23,633 nucleotides of DNA, taken from JBOGJG01 sp050747825 (GTDB taxonomy: Bacteria; Acidobacteriota; UBA6911; RPQK01; JBOGJG01). The translations under genes and the position numbers were made by a program. Positions within the stretch are counted from its first letter, which is position 1; each line of letters opens with the position of its first letter. Shown here one piece after another: positions 7,907 to 15,404 of this stretch. The notes under the pieces were generated by a model. It ran no database searches. It was given only the letters and a program-made list of their open reading frames with translations, and was not told where the DNA came from. Where the stretch lies: assembly GCA_050747825.1 (NCBI GenBank), contig JBOGJG010000403.1:1-23633 (forward strand), in the 5' to 3' direction.

Positions 7907-9328
7907 ATGGTCAAGAGAACAAATCTGAAAACAACACTCAACGTTCATATGTCTCAGCGGCTGGCGATGACACCATCGCTGCTGCAGAAGATTGAGCTTC
8001 TGGCACTGAGCCGGATTGAGTTGAGTGAACTGATCACTCAGGAGCTCACGGAAAACCCCGTCCTCGAAGAGGCTGCCGAAACCGAAAACACGGACGGAAA
8101 TCAGGAAAAGGAAAAAGAGAAGAAGGAAGACAGCGAATACGAAGATTTCGACTATGAGTATTTCTTCGGCGAGTACCTGAATTCGGGTTATCAGAGGAGG
8201 GAATGGGAGAGCAATGACGACAAGCCCTCCTTCGAAATGTTCCTGGCAAATCCGTCTTCGTTGGCCGACCACGTCAACTGGCAGTTGAGTCTTTGTGAGA
8301 TCTCCAGGGAACTTTATCAGATCGCCTATTTCATCGTGGGGAATATTGATCAGGATGGCTACCTGACCTCCTCAGTGGAAGAGATGGCAGAAAATCTGGG
8401 CCTGCCACTGGAGCAGGTTGAAGAGGCTTTAACCCTGGTCCAAACTTTGGACCCCCTTGGAGTGGGGGCTCGGGATCTCAGAGAATGCCTCCTGCTTCAG
8501 CTCCGGGCGGCCGGTTGGGAAAATACGCTGGTTGAAAACCTGGTTCGCGATTGCCTCCCCCAAATCCAGGCCAAAAAGTTCAAGGAAATTGCCAGGCAAC
8601 TGGACTGCGATCTGGAGGCTGTCTCCGAAGCGCTGGATGAGATTCGCCACTTTTCGCCTCGGCCGGGCCAGAAGTACAGTTCGGATGAACCGGTTTATAT
8701 CCAACCTGACGTTTACATTTCCAAGGTAGGAGACGACTACCAGATCGTCATGAACGATGATGGTCTGCCAAAGCTGCGGCTGAACCGTTCCTATCGCCAG
8801 TTGCTGAAGGAGAACGAAGTCTCCAAGGACACCAAGAGCTTCATCAAGGAGCGCTTCCGTTCGGCTATGGAGCTTCTAAAGAGCATCGACCAGCGGGAGC
8901 AGACGATTTACCGCGTTTGCGACGCCATCATCAAGCGCCAGAGCAATTTCCTGGACCGCGGCCTCATCCATCTTAAGCCCATGCTGATTAAGGATCTGGC
9001 CGAAGAACTGGGCGTGCACTCCTCGACCATCAGCCGCGTCGTGGCCAATAAATACGCCCACACTCCCCAGGGCATAATGGAGTTGCGGAAGTTCTTCACC
9101 GTGGGAGTAGAAAACTCCGATGGAGAGAACATCTCAATCGTGTACGTCAAGCAGAAGATCAAAGACATCATAGAGGATGAAAACCCGCAGAAGCCTCTTT
9201 CGGACCAGAAAATCTGCAAGTTCCTGAACAGGGATGGTATTCAGATAACCCGCCGAACCGTAGCCAAGTATCGGGACCAGATGAATATAGCCGGATCGCG
9301 CGAACGGAAGATGGCGTTTATGTTTTAG
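7907..9328 (+). CDS. rpoN: RNA polymerase sigma-54 factor
   Basis: Sigma-54 directs RNA polymerase to -24/-12 promoters that need an enhancer-binding ATPase. The protein (473 residues, normal length) shows all regions: the glutamine/leucine-rich activator-contact region I (SQRLAMTPSLLQKIELL and ELITQELTENPVLEE), an acidic region II (residues about 55-105, rich in D and E), the core-binding domain (IAYFIVGNIDQDGYL, PLGVGARDLRECLLLQL), the HTH region (DLAEELGVHSSTISRVVANKY), and near the C-terminus the RpoN box, here TRRTVAKYRDQMNI. It lies between lptB and hprK, as in many Gram-negatives, but without the usual hpf gene after it. ATG at 7907 begins the canonical N-terminus; no clear Shine-Dalgarno is present. 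Confidence 0.98.
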   Translation: MVKRTNLKTTLNVHMSQRLAMTPSLLQKIELLALSRIELSELITQELTENPVLEEAAETENTDGNQEKEKEKKEDSEYEDFDYEYFFGEYLNSGYQRREWESNDDKPSFEMFLANPSSLADHVNWQLSLCEISRELYQIAYFIVGNIDQDGYLTSSVEEMAENLGLPLEQVEEALTLVQTLDPLGVGARDLRECLLLQLRAAGWENTLVENLVRDCLPQIQAKKFKEIARQLDCDLEAVSEALDEIRHFSPRPGQKYSSDEPVYIQPDVYISKVGDDYQIVMNDDGLPKLRLNRSYRQLLKENEVSKDTKSFIKERFRSAMELLKSIDQREQTIYRVCDAIIKRQSNFLDRGLIHLKPMLIKDLAEELGVHSSTISRVVANKYAHTPQGIMELRKFFTVGVENSDGENISIVYVKQKIKDIIEDENPQKPLSDQKICKFLNRDGIQITRRTVAKYRDQMNIAGSRERKMAFMF

Positions 9329-9363
9329 GCTGTAGGAAAAACGGACTACAGCTTACAGCCTAC
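9326..9363. repeat. Inverted heptamer element spanning the rpoN stop codon
   Basis: TAGGCTGTAGG (9326-9336) starts with the rpoN stop codon itself. Its inverse returns as CTACAGC TTACAGC CTAC (9346-9363), two direct 7-base units plus part of a third. TAGGCTGTA at 9326-9334 pairs perfectly with TACAGCCTA at 9354-9362, giving a 9-bp stem. The hprK ATG follows five bases after the element with no Shine-Dalgarno. There is no T-tract after the stem, so a standard terminator is unlikely. Confidence 0.75.
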
Positions 9364-9368
9364 TTGTT

Positions 9369-10322
9369 ATGGCCACACCCGATCTTCACACCACGGTCCG
9401 AAGGTTGTTCGAAAGCGGAGGGCCTCGGCTTAATCTGACTCTCCTTTCCGGTGAACGGGGCATGGAGAATGCCATTACATCGCCTCGCATCCAAAAGCTT
9501 GGCCTGGCTTTGGCCGGTTATATCGATTATCTCCACAAAGGCCGGGTACAGTTGATTGGCGGGACGGAAATCAATTACCTGAAGACGCTTGACTCCAGTG
9601 AGCGCAAGCAATCGGTCCAGCGGATTTTCACACGTGAGCTGTGCTGTATCATCCTGACCAAGGGTCTGGAACCTCCGACCGACTTGCTGGAGAGTTGTCG
9701 GCAGCAGGGCGTGCCTCTTCTCCAGACCTCTGCCTTGAGCTCTGCGGCGATCTCCGAAGTGACGAGTTTTCTGGAAGAGGAATTGGCTCCCAATGTCACG
9801 ATCCATGGTGTGTTCGTCGAGGTCTTTGGAATGGGAGTCTTGATGCTGGGAGATTCTGGTATCGGCAAGAGCGAATGCGCACTTGATTTGATCCGGCGCG
9901 GCCACCGGCTGGTGAGCGATGACGTCGTCATAATCAAGAAGTACGGCCCTGGCCGGCTGATCGGATCCGCGCCGGCTGAGCTCAAGGTCCATATGGAGTT
10001 GCGCGGGCTTGGGATCATCAATATCAAGGAGTTATTCGGAATATCCAGCCTGAGCTCCAAAAAGACCATCGATTTGGCGATTGAGATGGTCCGTTGGAAG
10101 CCTCAAGAAGAGTACGATCGTTTGGGGTTGGAGGAACGAGAATACTCGCTTCTGGATGTGGCTGTTCCGTTAATCAAAATGCCGGTCGCTTCCGGGCGAA
10201 ACCTGGCTACACTGGTTGAAGTCGCTGTTCGCATCCGCATGCTGAAAAGTCAGGGGTACGATCCGTCTCGTGAATTCATTAGAAAGCACGGAGATCGGCT
10301 GACGGTCCGGCTCCCGAAATGA
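9369..10322 (+). CDS. hprK: HPr kinase/phosphorylase
   Basis: HprK phosphorylates and dephosphorylates HPr on its regulatory serine. Over 317 residues it has the N-terminal sensory domain, TIHGVFVEVFGMGVLMLG, then the P-loop GDSGIGKSE at 161-169, SDDVV at 183-187, the family signature MELRGLGIINIKELFG at 209-224, and the C-terminal loop PVASGRNLATLVEVAVR. Length and all signatures are complete, so both activities are plausible. Its target HPr, encoded 1.3 kb downstream, keeps the matching serine. ATG 9369 is preceded by the inverted heptamer element and no ribosome binding site. The last codon and stop overlap the rapZ start by four bases. Confidence 0.98.
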   Translation: MATPDLHTTVRRLFESGGPRLNLTLLSGERGMENAITSPRIQKLGLALAGYIDYLHKGRVQLIGGTEINYLKTLDSSERKQSVQRIFTRELCCIILTKGLEPPTDLLESCRQQGVPLLQTSALSSAAISEVTSFLEEELAPNVTIHGVFVEVFGMGVLMLGDSGIGKSECALDLIRRGHRLVSDDVVIIKKYGPGRLIGSAPAELKVHMELRGLGIINIKELFGISSLSSKKTIDLAIEMVRWKPQEEYDRLGLEEREYSLLDVAVPLIKMPVASGRNLATLVEVAVRIRMLKSQGYDPSREFIRKHGDRLTVRLPK

Positions 10323-11197
10323 AGAACTCACATCAGCTCCGTTCACTCGTGATCATAACGGGCATGAGCGGTTCCGGTAAGCACACCGTGTTCAAAGCTT
10401 TCGAAGATCTGGGCTACTTCTGCGTCGATAATTTGCCCACGGCTTTGATTCCCCGCCTGACCGAAATGGCCGGCGCCTCGGGGGGACGAATCGAAAAGTT
10501 GGCTATCGTAGTGGATGTCCGTTTAGGCGAGTTCGTCGCTGAGTTCAAAAAGCTATTCGGCGAATTAAAGCAATATCCCTTCAAGTCCACCATTATCTTT
10601 GTCGATGCCTCGGATGAAGTGCTGGTCAGAAGATACAGCGAGACGCGTCGCGTTCATCCCCTGGCGCACGATAAAACGCTCCTGGAGGGAATCAGGGCGG
10701 AGCGCCGAAAGCTCAGTACCCTGCGGGCGCTGGCACATATGGTAATCGACACGAGCAGCCAGTCGGTCCACGATTTGCGCACTCTCATTTATGACAACTT
10801 CAAGGACGATTACGAAGGAGATCATTTAAACATCTCGATCCTGAGTTTCGGATTCAAGCATGGGCTTCCCTATAATTCAGACCTGGTCTTTGACGTTCGT
10901 TTTCTGCCCAATCCGAATTTTGTCCCGGAATTCCAGTCGAAGACAGGAAATGATCCCGAAGTGATAGAGTTTATGCGCGATCACCCGGAGACTGAAGAGA
11001 TTCTGGGCAGGATTTACGACTTGCTGGAATACCTGCTTCCTAAATACGCCAAAGAAGGCAAGACGTATCTCACGATCGCTATCGGCTGCACGGGAGGCCG
11101 CCATCGTTCGGTGATGATCGCCGGAGAACTGAAGCGCCGGCTGGCGAACTCGGAACGGAAAATCAATCTGATTCATCGAGACCTGCACAGTAGGTGA
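10319..11197 (+). CDS. rapZ: RNase adapter protein RapZ (YvcJ/YhbJ family nucleotide-binding protein)
   Basis: RapZ is a nucleotide-binding protein; in E. coli it senses glucosamine-6-phosphate and guides RNase E to the small RNA GlmZ, and in Bacillus its homologue YvcJ binds GTP. This 292-residue protein has GMSGSGK at residues 15-21, AFEDLGYFCVDNLP, VVDVR, RRYSETRRVHPL, SFGFKHGLPYNSDLVFDVRF and the C-terminal GCTGGRHRSV block, all diagnostic. The P-loop reads GSGKHT: the usual Ser/Thr after the lysine is His22, with Thr23 next. The start overlaps hprK by four bases. Clustering with hprK and PTS genes is typical. Whether it handles RNA here is unknown, since GlmZ-type RNAs are known only in enterobacteria. 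Confidence 0.97.
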   Translation: MKNSHQLRSLVIITGMSGSGKHTVFKAFEDLGYFCVDNLPTALIPRLTEMAGASGGRIEKLAIVVDVRLGEFVAEFKKLFGELKQYPFKSTIIFVDASDEVLVRRYSETRRVHPLAHDKTLLEGIRAERRKLSTLRALAHMVIDTSSQSVHDLRTLIYDNFKDDYEGDHLNISILSFGFKHGLPYNSDLVFDVRFLPNPNFVPEFQSKTGNDPEVIEFMRDHPETEEILGRIYDLLEYLLPKYAKEGKTYLTIAIGCTGGRHRSVMIAGELKRRLANSERKINLIHRDLHSR

Positions 11198-11202
11198 GGG
11201 CC

Positions 11203-11616
11203 ATGGATGACAAGCAGCTCATTGGGGGACTGGTAGTGACTCACGGCCAGCTTGGCCATGAATTGGTAGCCGCGGCTGAAATGATCGTGGGCGAGATTTC
11301 CCACATTATTCCCGTCTCGCTGGGGTGGCACGAGGACATGAACGAGTCGAAGAGGGAGATCGAAAAAGCAGCCGAGGCCGTCAATAAGGGAAAGGGTGTT
11401 CTCGTGTTAACGGACATGTTCGGAGGCACACCTTCTAATATTTCCCTGACGCTGATGCAGAAAGACCAGCTCGAAGTGGTCACGGGCGTCAATTTACCCA
11501 TGATCATCAAGTTCGCCAATCAGACCGGGGACGAATCCCTTTCTGATTTGGCCCGCCTGGTAAAAGCTCAAGGACAAAAGCACATTTCGATTGCCAGCGA
11601 GTTGCTGGGGGAATGA
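11203..11616 (+). CDS. PTS system mannose-family EIIA component
   Basis: This protein accepts phosphate from HPr on a histidine. The start of the mannose-family EIIA fold is GLVVTHGQLGHELVAAAEMIVG, with His14 as phosphorylation site, followed by GKGVLVLTDMFGGTPSN, the family signature. It is 137 residues, a stand-alone EIIA domain with no EIIB linked. ATG 11203 is chosen because AGGTGA at 11192-11197 is correctly spaced for it. A GTG at 11194 would add three residues and overlap the rapZ stop, and remains possible. The stop overlaps the HPr gene start (ATGA). With no EIIB/EIIC genes nearby, it is probably a regulatory output rather than a sugar importer. Confidence 0.93.
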   Translation: MDDKQLIGGLVVTHGQLGHELVAAAEMIVGEISHIIPVSLGWHEDMNESKREIEKAAEAVNKGKGVLVLTDMFGGTPSNISLTLMQKDQLEVVTGVNLPMIIKFANQTGDESLSDLARLVKAQGQKHISIASELLGE

Positions 11617-11888
11617 TCCAGAAGATAATTCCTATTGAAAATGAGTTTGGGCTCCATGCCCGGGCGGCTGCCAAACTGGTAAAATTGACCACTCAGTTCA
11701 GATCCAGAGTGCGCCTGTCGAGAGCGAACCTCCAGCAGGAAATCGATGGAAAGAGTATTCTGGGTATCTTGCTTCTGGCGGCTTCACAGGGCACTCCTAT
11801 TCAAGTGACGGTTGAGGGAGACGACGAGGAAGCGGCCATGGAAGCCATTACGTTTCTAATCGCAAACAAGTTCGGTGAGGATAGATGA
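11613..11888 (+). CDS. ptsH: Phosphocarrier protein HPr
   Basis: HPr shuttles phosphate from EI to EIIA proteins. The active-site motif NEFGLHARAAAKLV places the phosphohistidine at His15. The HprK target region DGKSILGILLLAASQG has the regulatory serine at residue 48, equivalent to Ser46 of Gram-positive HPr. At 91 residues it has normal length. It overlaps EIIA by four bases upstream and the EI gene by four bases downstream, so the three PTS proteins are almost certainly translated in coupled fashion. Having both the catalytic His and the regulatory Ser beside a complete hprK indicates that both kinds of phosphorylation can occur. Confidence 0.97.
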   Translation: MIQKIIPIENEFGLHARAAAKLVKLTTQFRSRVRLSRANLQQEIDGKSILGILLLAASQGTPIQVTVEGDDEEAAMEAITFLIANKFGEDR

Positions 11889-13690
11889 AGGATTTAATAG
11901 AAACTGATTTCAGGAGATTGTCGGGTGTGAGTCTCTCGCCCGGCCTCGCCATTGGCACAGCATATAAAATTGAACCTCAGGCCCCCTCTTATTACAGGAT
12001 CAGCATCAGCCGCTCGGAAGTCGAGCCCGAGCTGCAACGTCTCAAGCAGGCGCTGGAGCACTCCAGGGCGCAGCTACTCGAGATCCAGAAAAAATTGGAA
12101 GCTCGCGTTGGGGCCGAGCATTCCTACATAATCGATGCGCATCTCCTGATGCTGGAAGACCAGCACTTTCTGGCCGAGGCGGAGCAGAAGATCAGGGAAG
12201 AGTTGCAGACTTCCGAGCGCGCCGTGCGCGAGGCCGGTGAAGGATGGCTGTCTGTCTACAGAACGTTTGATGACCCGTTCTTCCGTGAGCGCGGATCAGA
12301 CGTTCGCGAGGTTATGGATCGAATCATAGCCAACCTGATGGAGCTCGATTCGGCCGGCAAGGCCGACCTGCCGGATGATCTAATACTCGTGGCCCCGGAG
12401 GTCACGCTTTCTGTGCTGGCGGATTATCAACTGGAAAGAATTAAGGGACTGGTCCTGGCCCGGGGCGGCCGGACCGCGCACGTAACCATCATTGCCCGCT
12501 CTTATCGAATTCCCGTAATCTCCGGGATTGACAACGTCGAGCAGCTCATTCGTACCGGCGACAGAGTTGTCGTGGATGGCTTTGAAGGGAACGTGTGGGT
12601 CAATCCCTCTCCGGAAGCCGTGCAGGAGTTCACGCTGAAGCTAAGCGAGGAGAAAAGGCGCTCCCAGGCGCTGGTGGGAGACCAGTCCCCTTGCATAACA
12701 GTGGACGGGCGCCGCATTTGCCTGTACGGAAACACTGAGGTGGGCAGTGAGGTTATGGCCGGGCTCGGACTGGGCGCTGAAGGGATTGGGTTGTTTCGTT
12801 CTGAATACATTTATATGAGGAACAAGGAAGGCCCGGTTACCGAAGAGGAACAGTTCAAGATTTATCGCGATCTGGCCAAAACCGTTCAGGAGCGGCCGGC
12901 CGTGGTCCGGACGCTCGACATCGGAAACGAAAATCATCCCTATTTTTGCTCCCTGACGGAAGATGTGGAGCCGGTATTGGGGCTGCGGGGAATCCGGCTC
13001 AGCCTGAAGCACACGGACATCTTTCGTGCCCAGGTAAGAGCCATCTTGCGAGCCCGGCAGTTTGGAAACCTGCAGATCCTCCTGCCGATGATTTCCAGTG
13101 CCGACGAAGTAATTCAGGCCCGTGAGATCATCCGCGGAGTAGAGGAGCAGTTGGCTGGCGAAGAATATCTGGCCCAAACTTCCGTTCAGATAGGGGTAAT
13201 GCTCGAAGTGCCGGCTGCCGTTCTGTCACTGGACGCCATAGCCAAACATTCGGATTTTCTGGCGGTGGGGACTAATGACCTCATCCAGTACACCCTGGCC
13301 GTAGGCAGAGGGAATGAGCAGATGTCGGAGCTTTTTGATCCGCTGCATCCGGCAATACTGAGCAGTCTGAATCGGATCGCTCAGGTCGCCGCTGACATGG
13401 AACTCAGGACCATGGTCTGCGGTGAAATGGCGGCTCAGCCGATGATGGCGTACATTCTGGTGGGAATGGGATTTCAGCACTTGTCAATGAACCCTTTTGC
13501 CATTCCTGAAATCAAAAGAGTAGTGAGAGAAATCTACTATTCGGAGGCCCGCGAGACGGTGAATCGGCTTCTGGAGTTGCAATCGGTCGGGGATGTGCAG
13601 GCGTTCATTGCCAAAGAACTAGCTCATTGGCAAGGCCCGCGCCGTGCCGGCGGTGTGTTAGAATATGATTCAAATGCCATCCAGAATTAA
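11885..13690 (+). CDS. ptsI: Phosphoenolpyruvate-protein phosphotransferase (PTS enzyme I)
   Basis: Enzyme I takes phosphate from PEP and passes it to HPr. The 601-residue protein has the HPr-binding N-terminal domain, the phosphohistidine loop LARGGRTAHVTIIAR (His199), and the PEP-binding barrel. Key barrel residues are present: Arg305 in GLFRSEY, Arg342 in RTLDIG, Glu441 in MLEVPAAV, Asn464-Asp465 in GTNDLIQYT, Arg475 and the active-site Cys512 in CGEMAAQP. Two usually conserved spots differ: DIGGDK reads DIGNEN (345-350), and the Asp of the usual LAVDRGNE reads Gly474. It starts in a four-base overlap with ptsH. Its final codons overlap the FecR gene and contain that gene's candidate promoter. 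Confidence 0.96.
   Translation: MKDLIETDFRRLSGVSLSPGLAIGTAYKIEPQAPSYYRISISRSEVEPELQRLKQALEHSRAQLLEIQKKLEARVGAEHSYIIDAHLLMLEDQHFLAEAEQKIREELQTSERAVREAGEGWLSVYRTFDDPFFRERGSDVREVMDRIIANLMELDSAGKADLPDDLILVAPEVTLSVLADYQLERIKGLVLARGGRTAHVTIIARSYRIPVISGIDNVEQLIRTGDRVVVDGFEGNVWVNPSPEAVQEFTLKLSEEKRRSQALVGDQSPCITVDGRRICLYGNTEVGSEVMAGLGLGAEGIGLFRSEYIYMRNKEGPVTEEEQFKIYRDLAKTVQERPAVVRTLDIGNENHPYFCSLTEDVEPVLGLRGIRLSLKHTDIFRAQVRAILRARQFGNLQILLPMISSADEVIQAREIIRGVEEQLAGEEYLAQTSVQIGVMLEVPAAVLSLDAIAKHSDFLAVGTNDLIQYTLAVGRGNEQMSELFDPLHPAILSSLNRIAQVAADMELRTMVCGEMAAQPMMAYILVGMGFQHLSMNPFAIPEIKRVVREIYYSEARETVNRLLELQSVGDVQAFIAKELAHWQGPRRAGGVLEYDSNAIQN
13656..13664 (+). promoter_or_regulatory. Candidate extended -10 promoter for the FecR/DUF6600 gene
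   Basis: TGTTAGAAT fits the extended -10 consensus and lies inside the last codons of ptsI. A start about seven bases downstream would fall at about 13671, three bases before ATG 13674, again giving a nearly leaderless message. No good TTGACA is seen at the right distance. Confidence 0.4.
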
Positions 13691-15335
13691 GCAACCATAC
13701 TGGCTCGTGCTTTTCTTCCTGCTGGCCTCATCGCTGCAGGCCAAAGAGAATACACCGTTTTCACGCGTGAGCGAGCTGGACGGGACGGCGGCTTACGAAC
13801 CAGCTCAGCAAGTGGATTGGACTCAAGTAGCCATCAATTTACCCGTGACCGAGGGAGACCGGTTCTTCGTGCACGAGCAGAGCCGTATGGAAATTGAGCT
13901 GAGCAGCGGAAATTTCCTGCGTCTGGGACCCGAGACCGATCTGGTTTTTGAGAAGCTGGCGAACGAGCGGGCGGCGCTGCAGATGACTCTGGGCGAGTTA
14001 ATCCTTCGTCTGAAGGAGGATTCGGTCTTCAAAATCGGCACACCCGGTGCTCATATTTCGATAGATCACAGTGGTCTTTACCGCATTGACGTGAATGAAT
14101 CGGGGGAGGTGAGCGTCGTAGTCAGCAAGGGCGAGTTGGAGGTGATCAACGAAGCCTCAGCCCTACGACTTGGTTCAGGTGAACGGTTGGTTGTTACAGG
14201 CCCTCGTGACCCGCTCAGCCCTACGGCCCGGACGTATGTCAAGGACGACCTCGACACCTGGAGTGACCGGCTCGATGCGCGTAACGTCAGCCGCCAGGCC
14301 TCCGACTACTTAGGCGGGACCTACACGGGTGCTTACGACCTGGACCGCCATGGCCAGTGGGATTACCATTCCAGTTACGGAGTTGTCTGGTATCCGAGGG
14401 TTAGCGCCGGCTGGTGGCCTTATCGCCAGGGCAATTGGATTTACTATCCCGGGTGGGGCTGGACCTGGGTCAGCTATGAGCCATGGGGATGGCTGCCCTA
14501 TCATTACGGCCGCTGGTCTCACGTCAACTCCAGATGGTGCTGGATCCCGGGTAACCGATTCAGTAGATGGTCACCCGCGCTGGTTGATTTTTACTACGGA
14601 AATGGCTTTGTCGGCTGGTCTCCCCGGGGATTTTCCTGGGACTCTTTTAACGGCATCAGGGGCTCTGCCGGCGGCAGTATCGGTACGCCGCCGCGGACCG
14701 GCCTCACCGTCGTATCTGCCGACGATTTTGTGCAGAGGGGCGGAAACCGTGACCTTCCCAAGGGGAAAAGGCTGGATGACCTGCGTCCTGTGGGGCCTCC
14801 TGCGACGCGGGGAAATTCGGTCAGCCCTGGCGGCCCAACCACTGTCACGATCATTGGCAAAGGCGCGCAGGGCGCTGTCAGCCCGAATGGTCCCAGGCGA
14901 GAATCAGCTCGCACCCCGGCGTCTTCTGAAGGGCCGAGGGTTATTACCGTGCCCGGGCGCACTCCTGAAACCAGGAGTTCGGCTCCGCGCTGGGACGGCA
15001 ACCGTATTGTTATTCCAGATTTCAACCGGTCACCGGAGAACGCGCCCCAGGAGCCACCGAATATCAATCGAGCGCCGGAGCGGAGGCTGTCGGTTCCGAC
15101 CCGGCCCTCTGCCACTCGGGCTCCTGAGATCCGCAATGGCCGAAGCGCGCCGCCTCGAACTGCGCCGCGCATCCAGGCGCCTGTACGTCAGCGTCAACAG
15201 ACACCCACGCGTCCAAGCTTTCAGAGGCCCACGCGTCCACCCAGACAGATGCCCACTCGGCCCGCTCCCAGCGTGAGCGCGCCGCGCCGTGACTCGGAAT
15301 CCCGGCAAAGCGCGCCGCGCCACGATCCTAAATAG
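13665..15335 (+). CDS. Secreted FecR-domain protein with DUF6600-type W/Y/G-rich region
   Basis: An N-terminal signal peptide (WLVLFFLLASSLQA, cleavage near residue 28) is followed by a FecR-like domain of about residues 40-170 (VNLPVTEGDRFFVHEQSRMEIEL-type strand pattern, LGPETDLVFEKL, VVVSKGELEVI). Residues about 225-325 are packed with Trp, Tyr and Gly (YGVVWYPRVSAGWWPYR, WGWTWVSYEPWGWLPYHYGRW), as in DUF6600 proteins common in Acidobacteriota. The last 180 residues are Pro/Arg/Ser-rich and probably disordered. Function is unknown; a periplasmic or surface structural role is a guess. No TonB or anti-sigma partner is nearby. The longer ATG is listed; ATG 13674 also leaves a complete signal peptide and fits the candidate promoter better. 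The 5' end overlaps ptsI by 26 bases. Confidence 0.85.
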   Translation: MIQMPSRIKQPYWLVLFFLLASSLQAKENTPFSRVSELDGTAAYEPAQQVDWTQVAINLPVTEGDRFFVHEQSRMEIELSSGNFLRLGPETDLVFEKLANERAALQMTLGELILRLKEDSVFKIGTPGAHISIDHSGLYRIDVNESGEVSVVVSKGELEVINEASALRLGSGERLVVTGPRDPLSPTARTYVKDDLDTWSDRLDARNVSRQASDYLGGTYTGAYDLDRHGQWDYHSSYGVVWYPRVSAGWWPYRQGNWIYYPGWGWTWVSYEPWGWLPYHYGRWSHVNSRWCWIPGNRFSRWSPALVDFYYGNGFVGWSPRGFSWDSFNGIRGSAGGSIGTPPRTGLTVVSADDFVQRGGNRDLPKGKRLDDLRPVGPPATRGNSVSPGGPTTVTIIGKGAQGAVSPNGPRRESARTPASSEGPRVITVPGRTPETRSSAPRWDGNRIVIPDFNRSPENAPQEPPNINRAPERRLSVPTRPSATRAPEIRNGRSAPPRTAPRIQAPVRQRQQTPTRPSFQRPTRPPRQMPTRPAPSVSAPRRDSESRQSAPRHDPK

Positions 15336-15359
15336 CAGGGTTCCGTTCCGGCCTAGGCA

Positions 15360-15377
15360 AGAGCGATTTTCCGCTCT
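15360..15377 (+). terminator. Small hairpin after the FecR gene, possible weak terminator
   Basis: AGAGCG and CGCTCT form a perfect 6-bp stem around the loop ATTTTC, 24 bases after the FecR gene stop. No run of T follows, so intrinsic termination would be weak. It sits just before the pgsA promoter candidate, a reasonable place for a boundary. The 8-base palindrome GCCTAGGC (15351-15358) lies beside it. Confidence 0.3.
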
Positions 15378-15386
15378 CCCGACCCG

Positions 15387-15395
15387 TGATAAAAT
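15387..15395 (+). promoter_or_regulatory. Candidate extended -10 promoter for pgsA
   Basis: TGATAAAAT is close to the ideal extended -10 (TGnTATAAT). The hexamer ends nine bases before ATG 15405, so the transcript would have a leader of about three bases. No Shine-Dalgarno lies between. It is the best of the three leaderless-type promoters here. Confidence 0.5.
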
Positions 15396-15404
15396 CCCGC
15401 TCAC

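Noticed and set aside
8001..11958. TGGCAC strings (8001, 10731, 11953) as sigma-54 -24 boxes near rpoN
   Set aside because: None is followed by a GC/TTGC -12 element at the right distance, and all lie inside genes.
14329..15276. Long plus-strand frame inside the FecR gene, with another on the minus strand at 14594-15172
   Set aside because: Both are shadows of the FecR/DUF6600 frame, which has a signal peptide and recognisable domains; the GC-rich low-complexity tail keeps other frames open.
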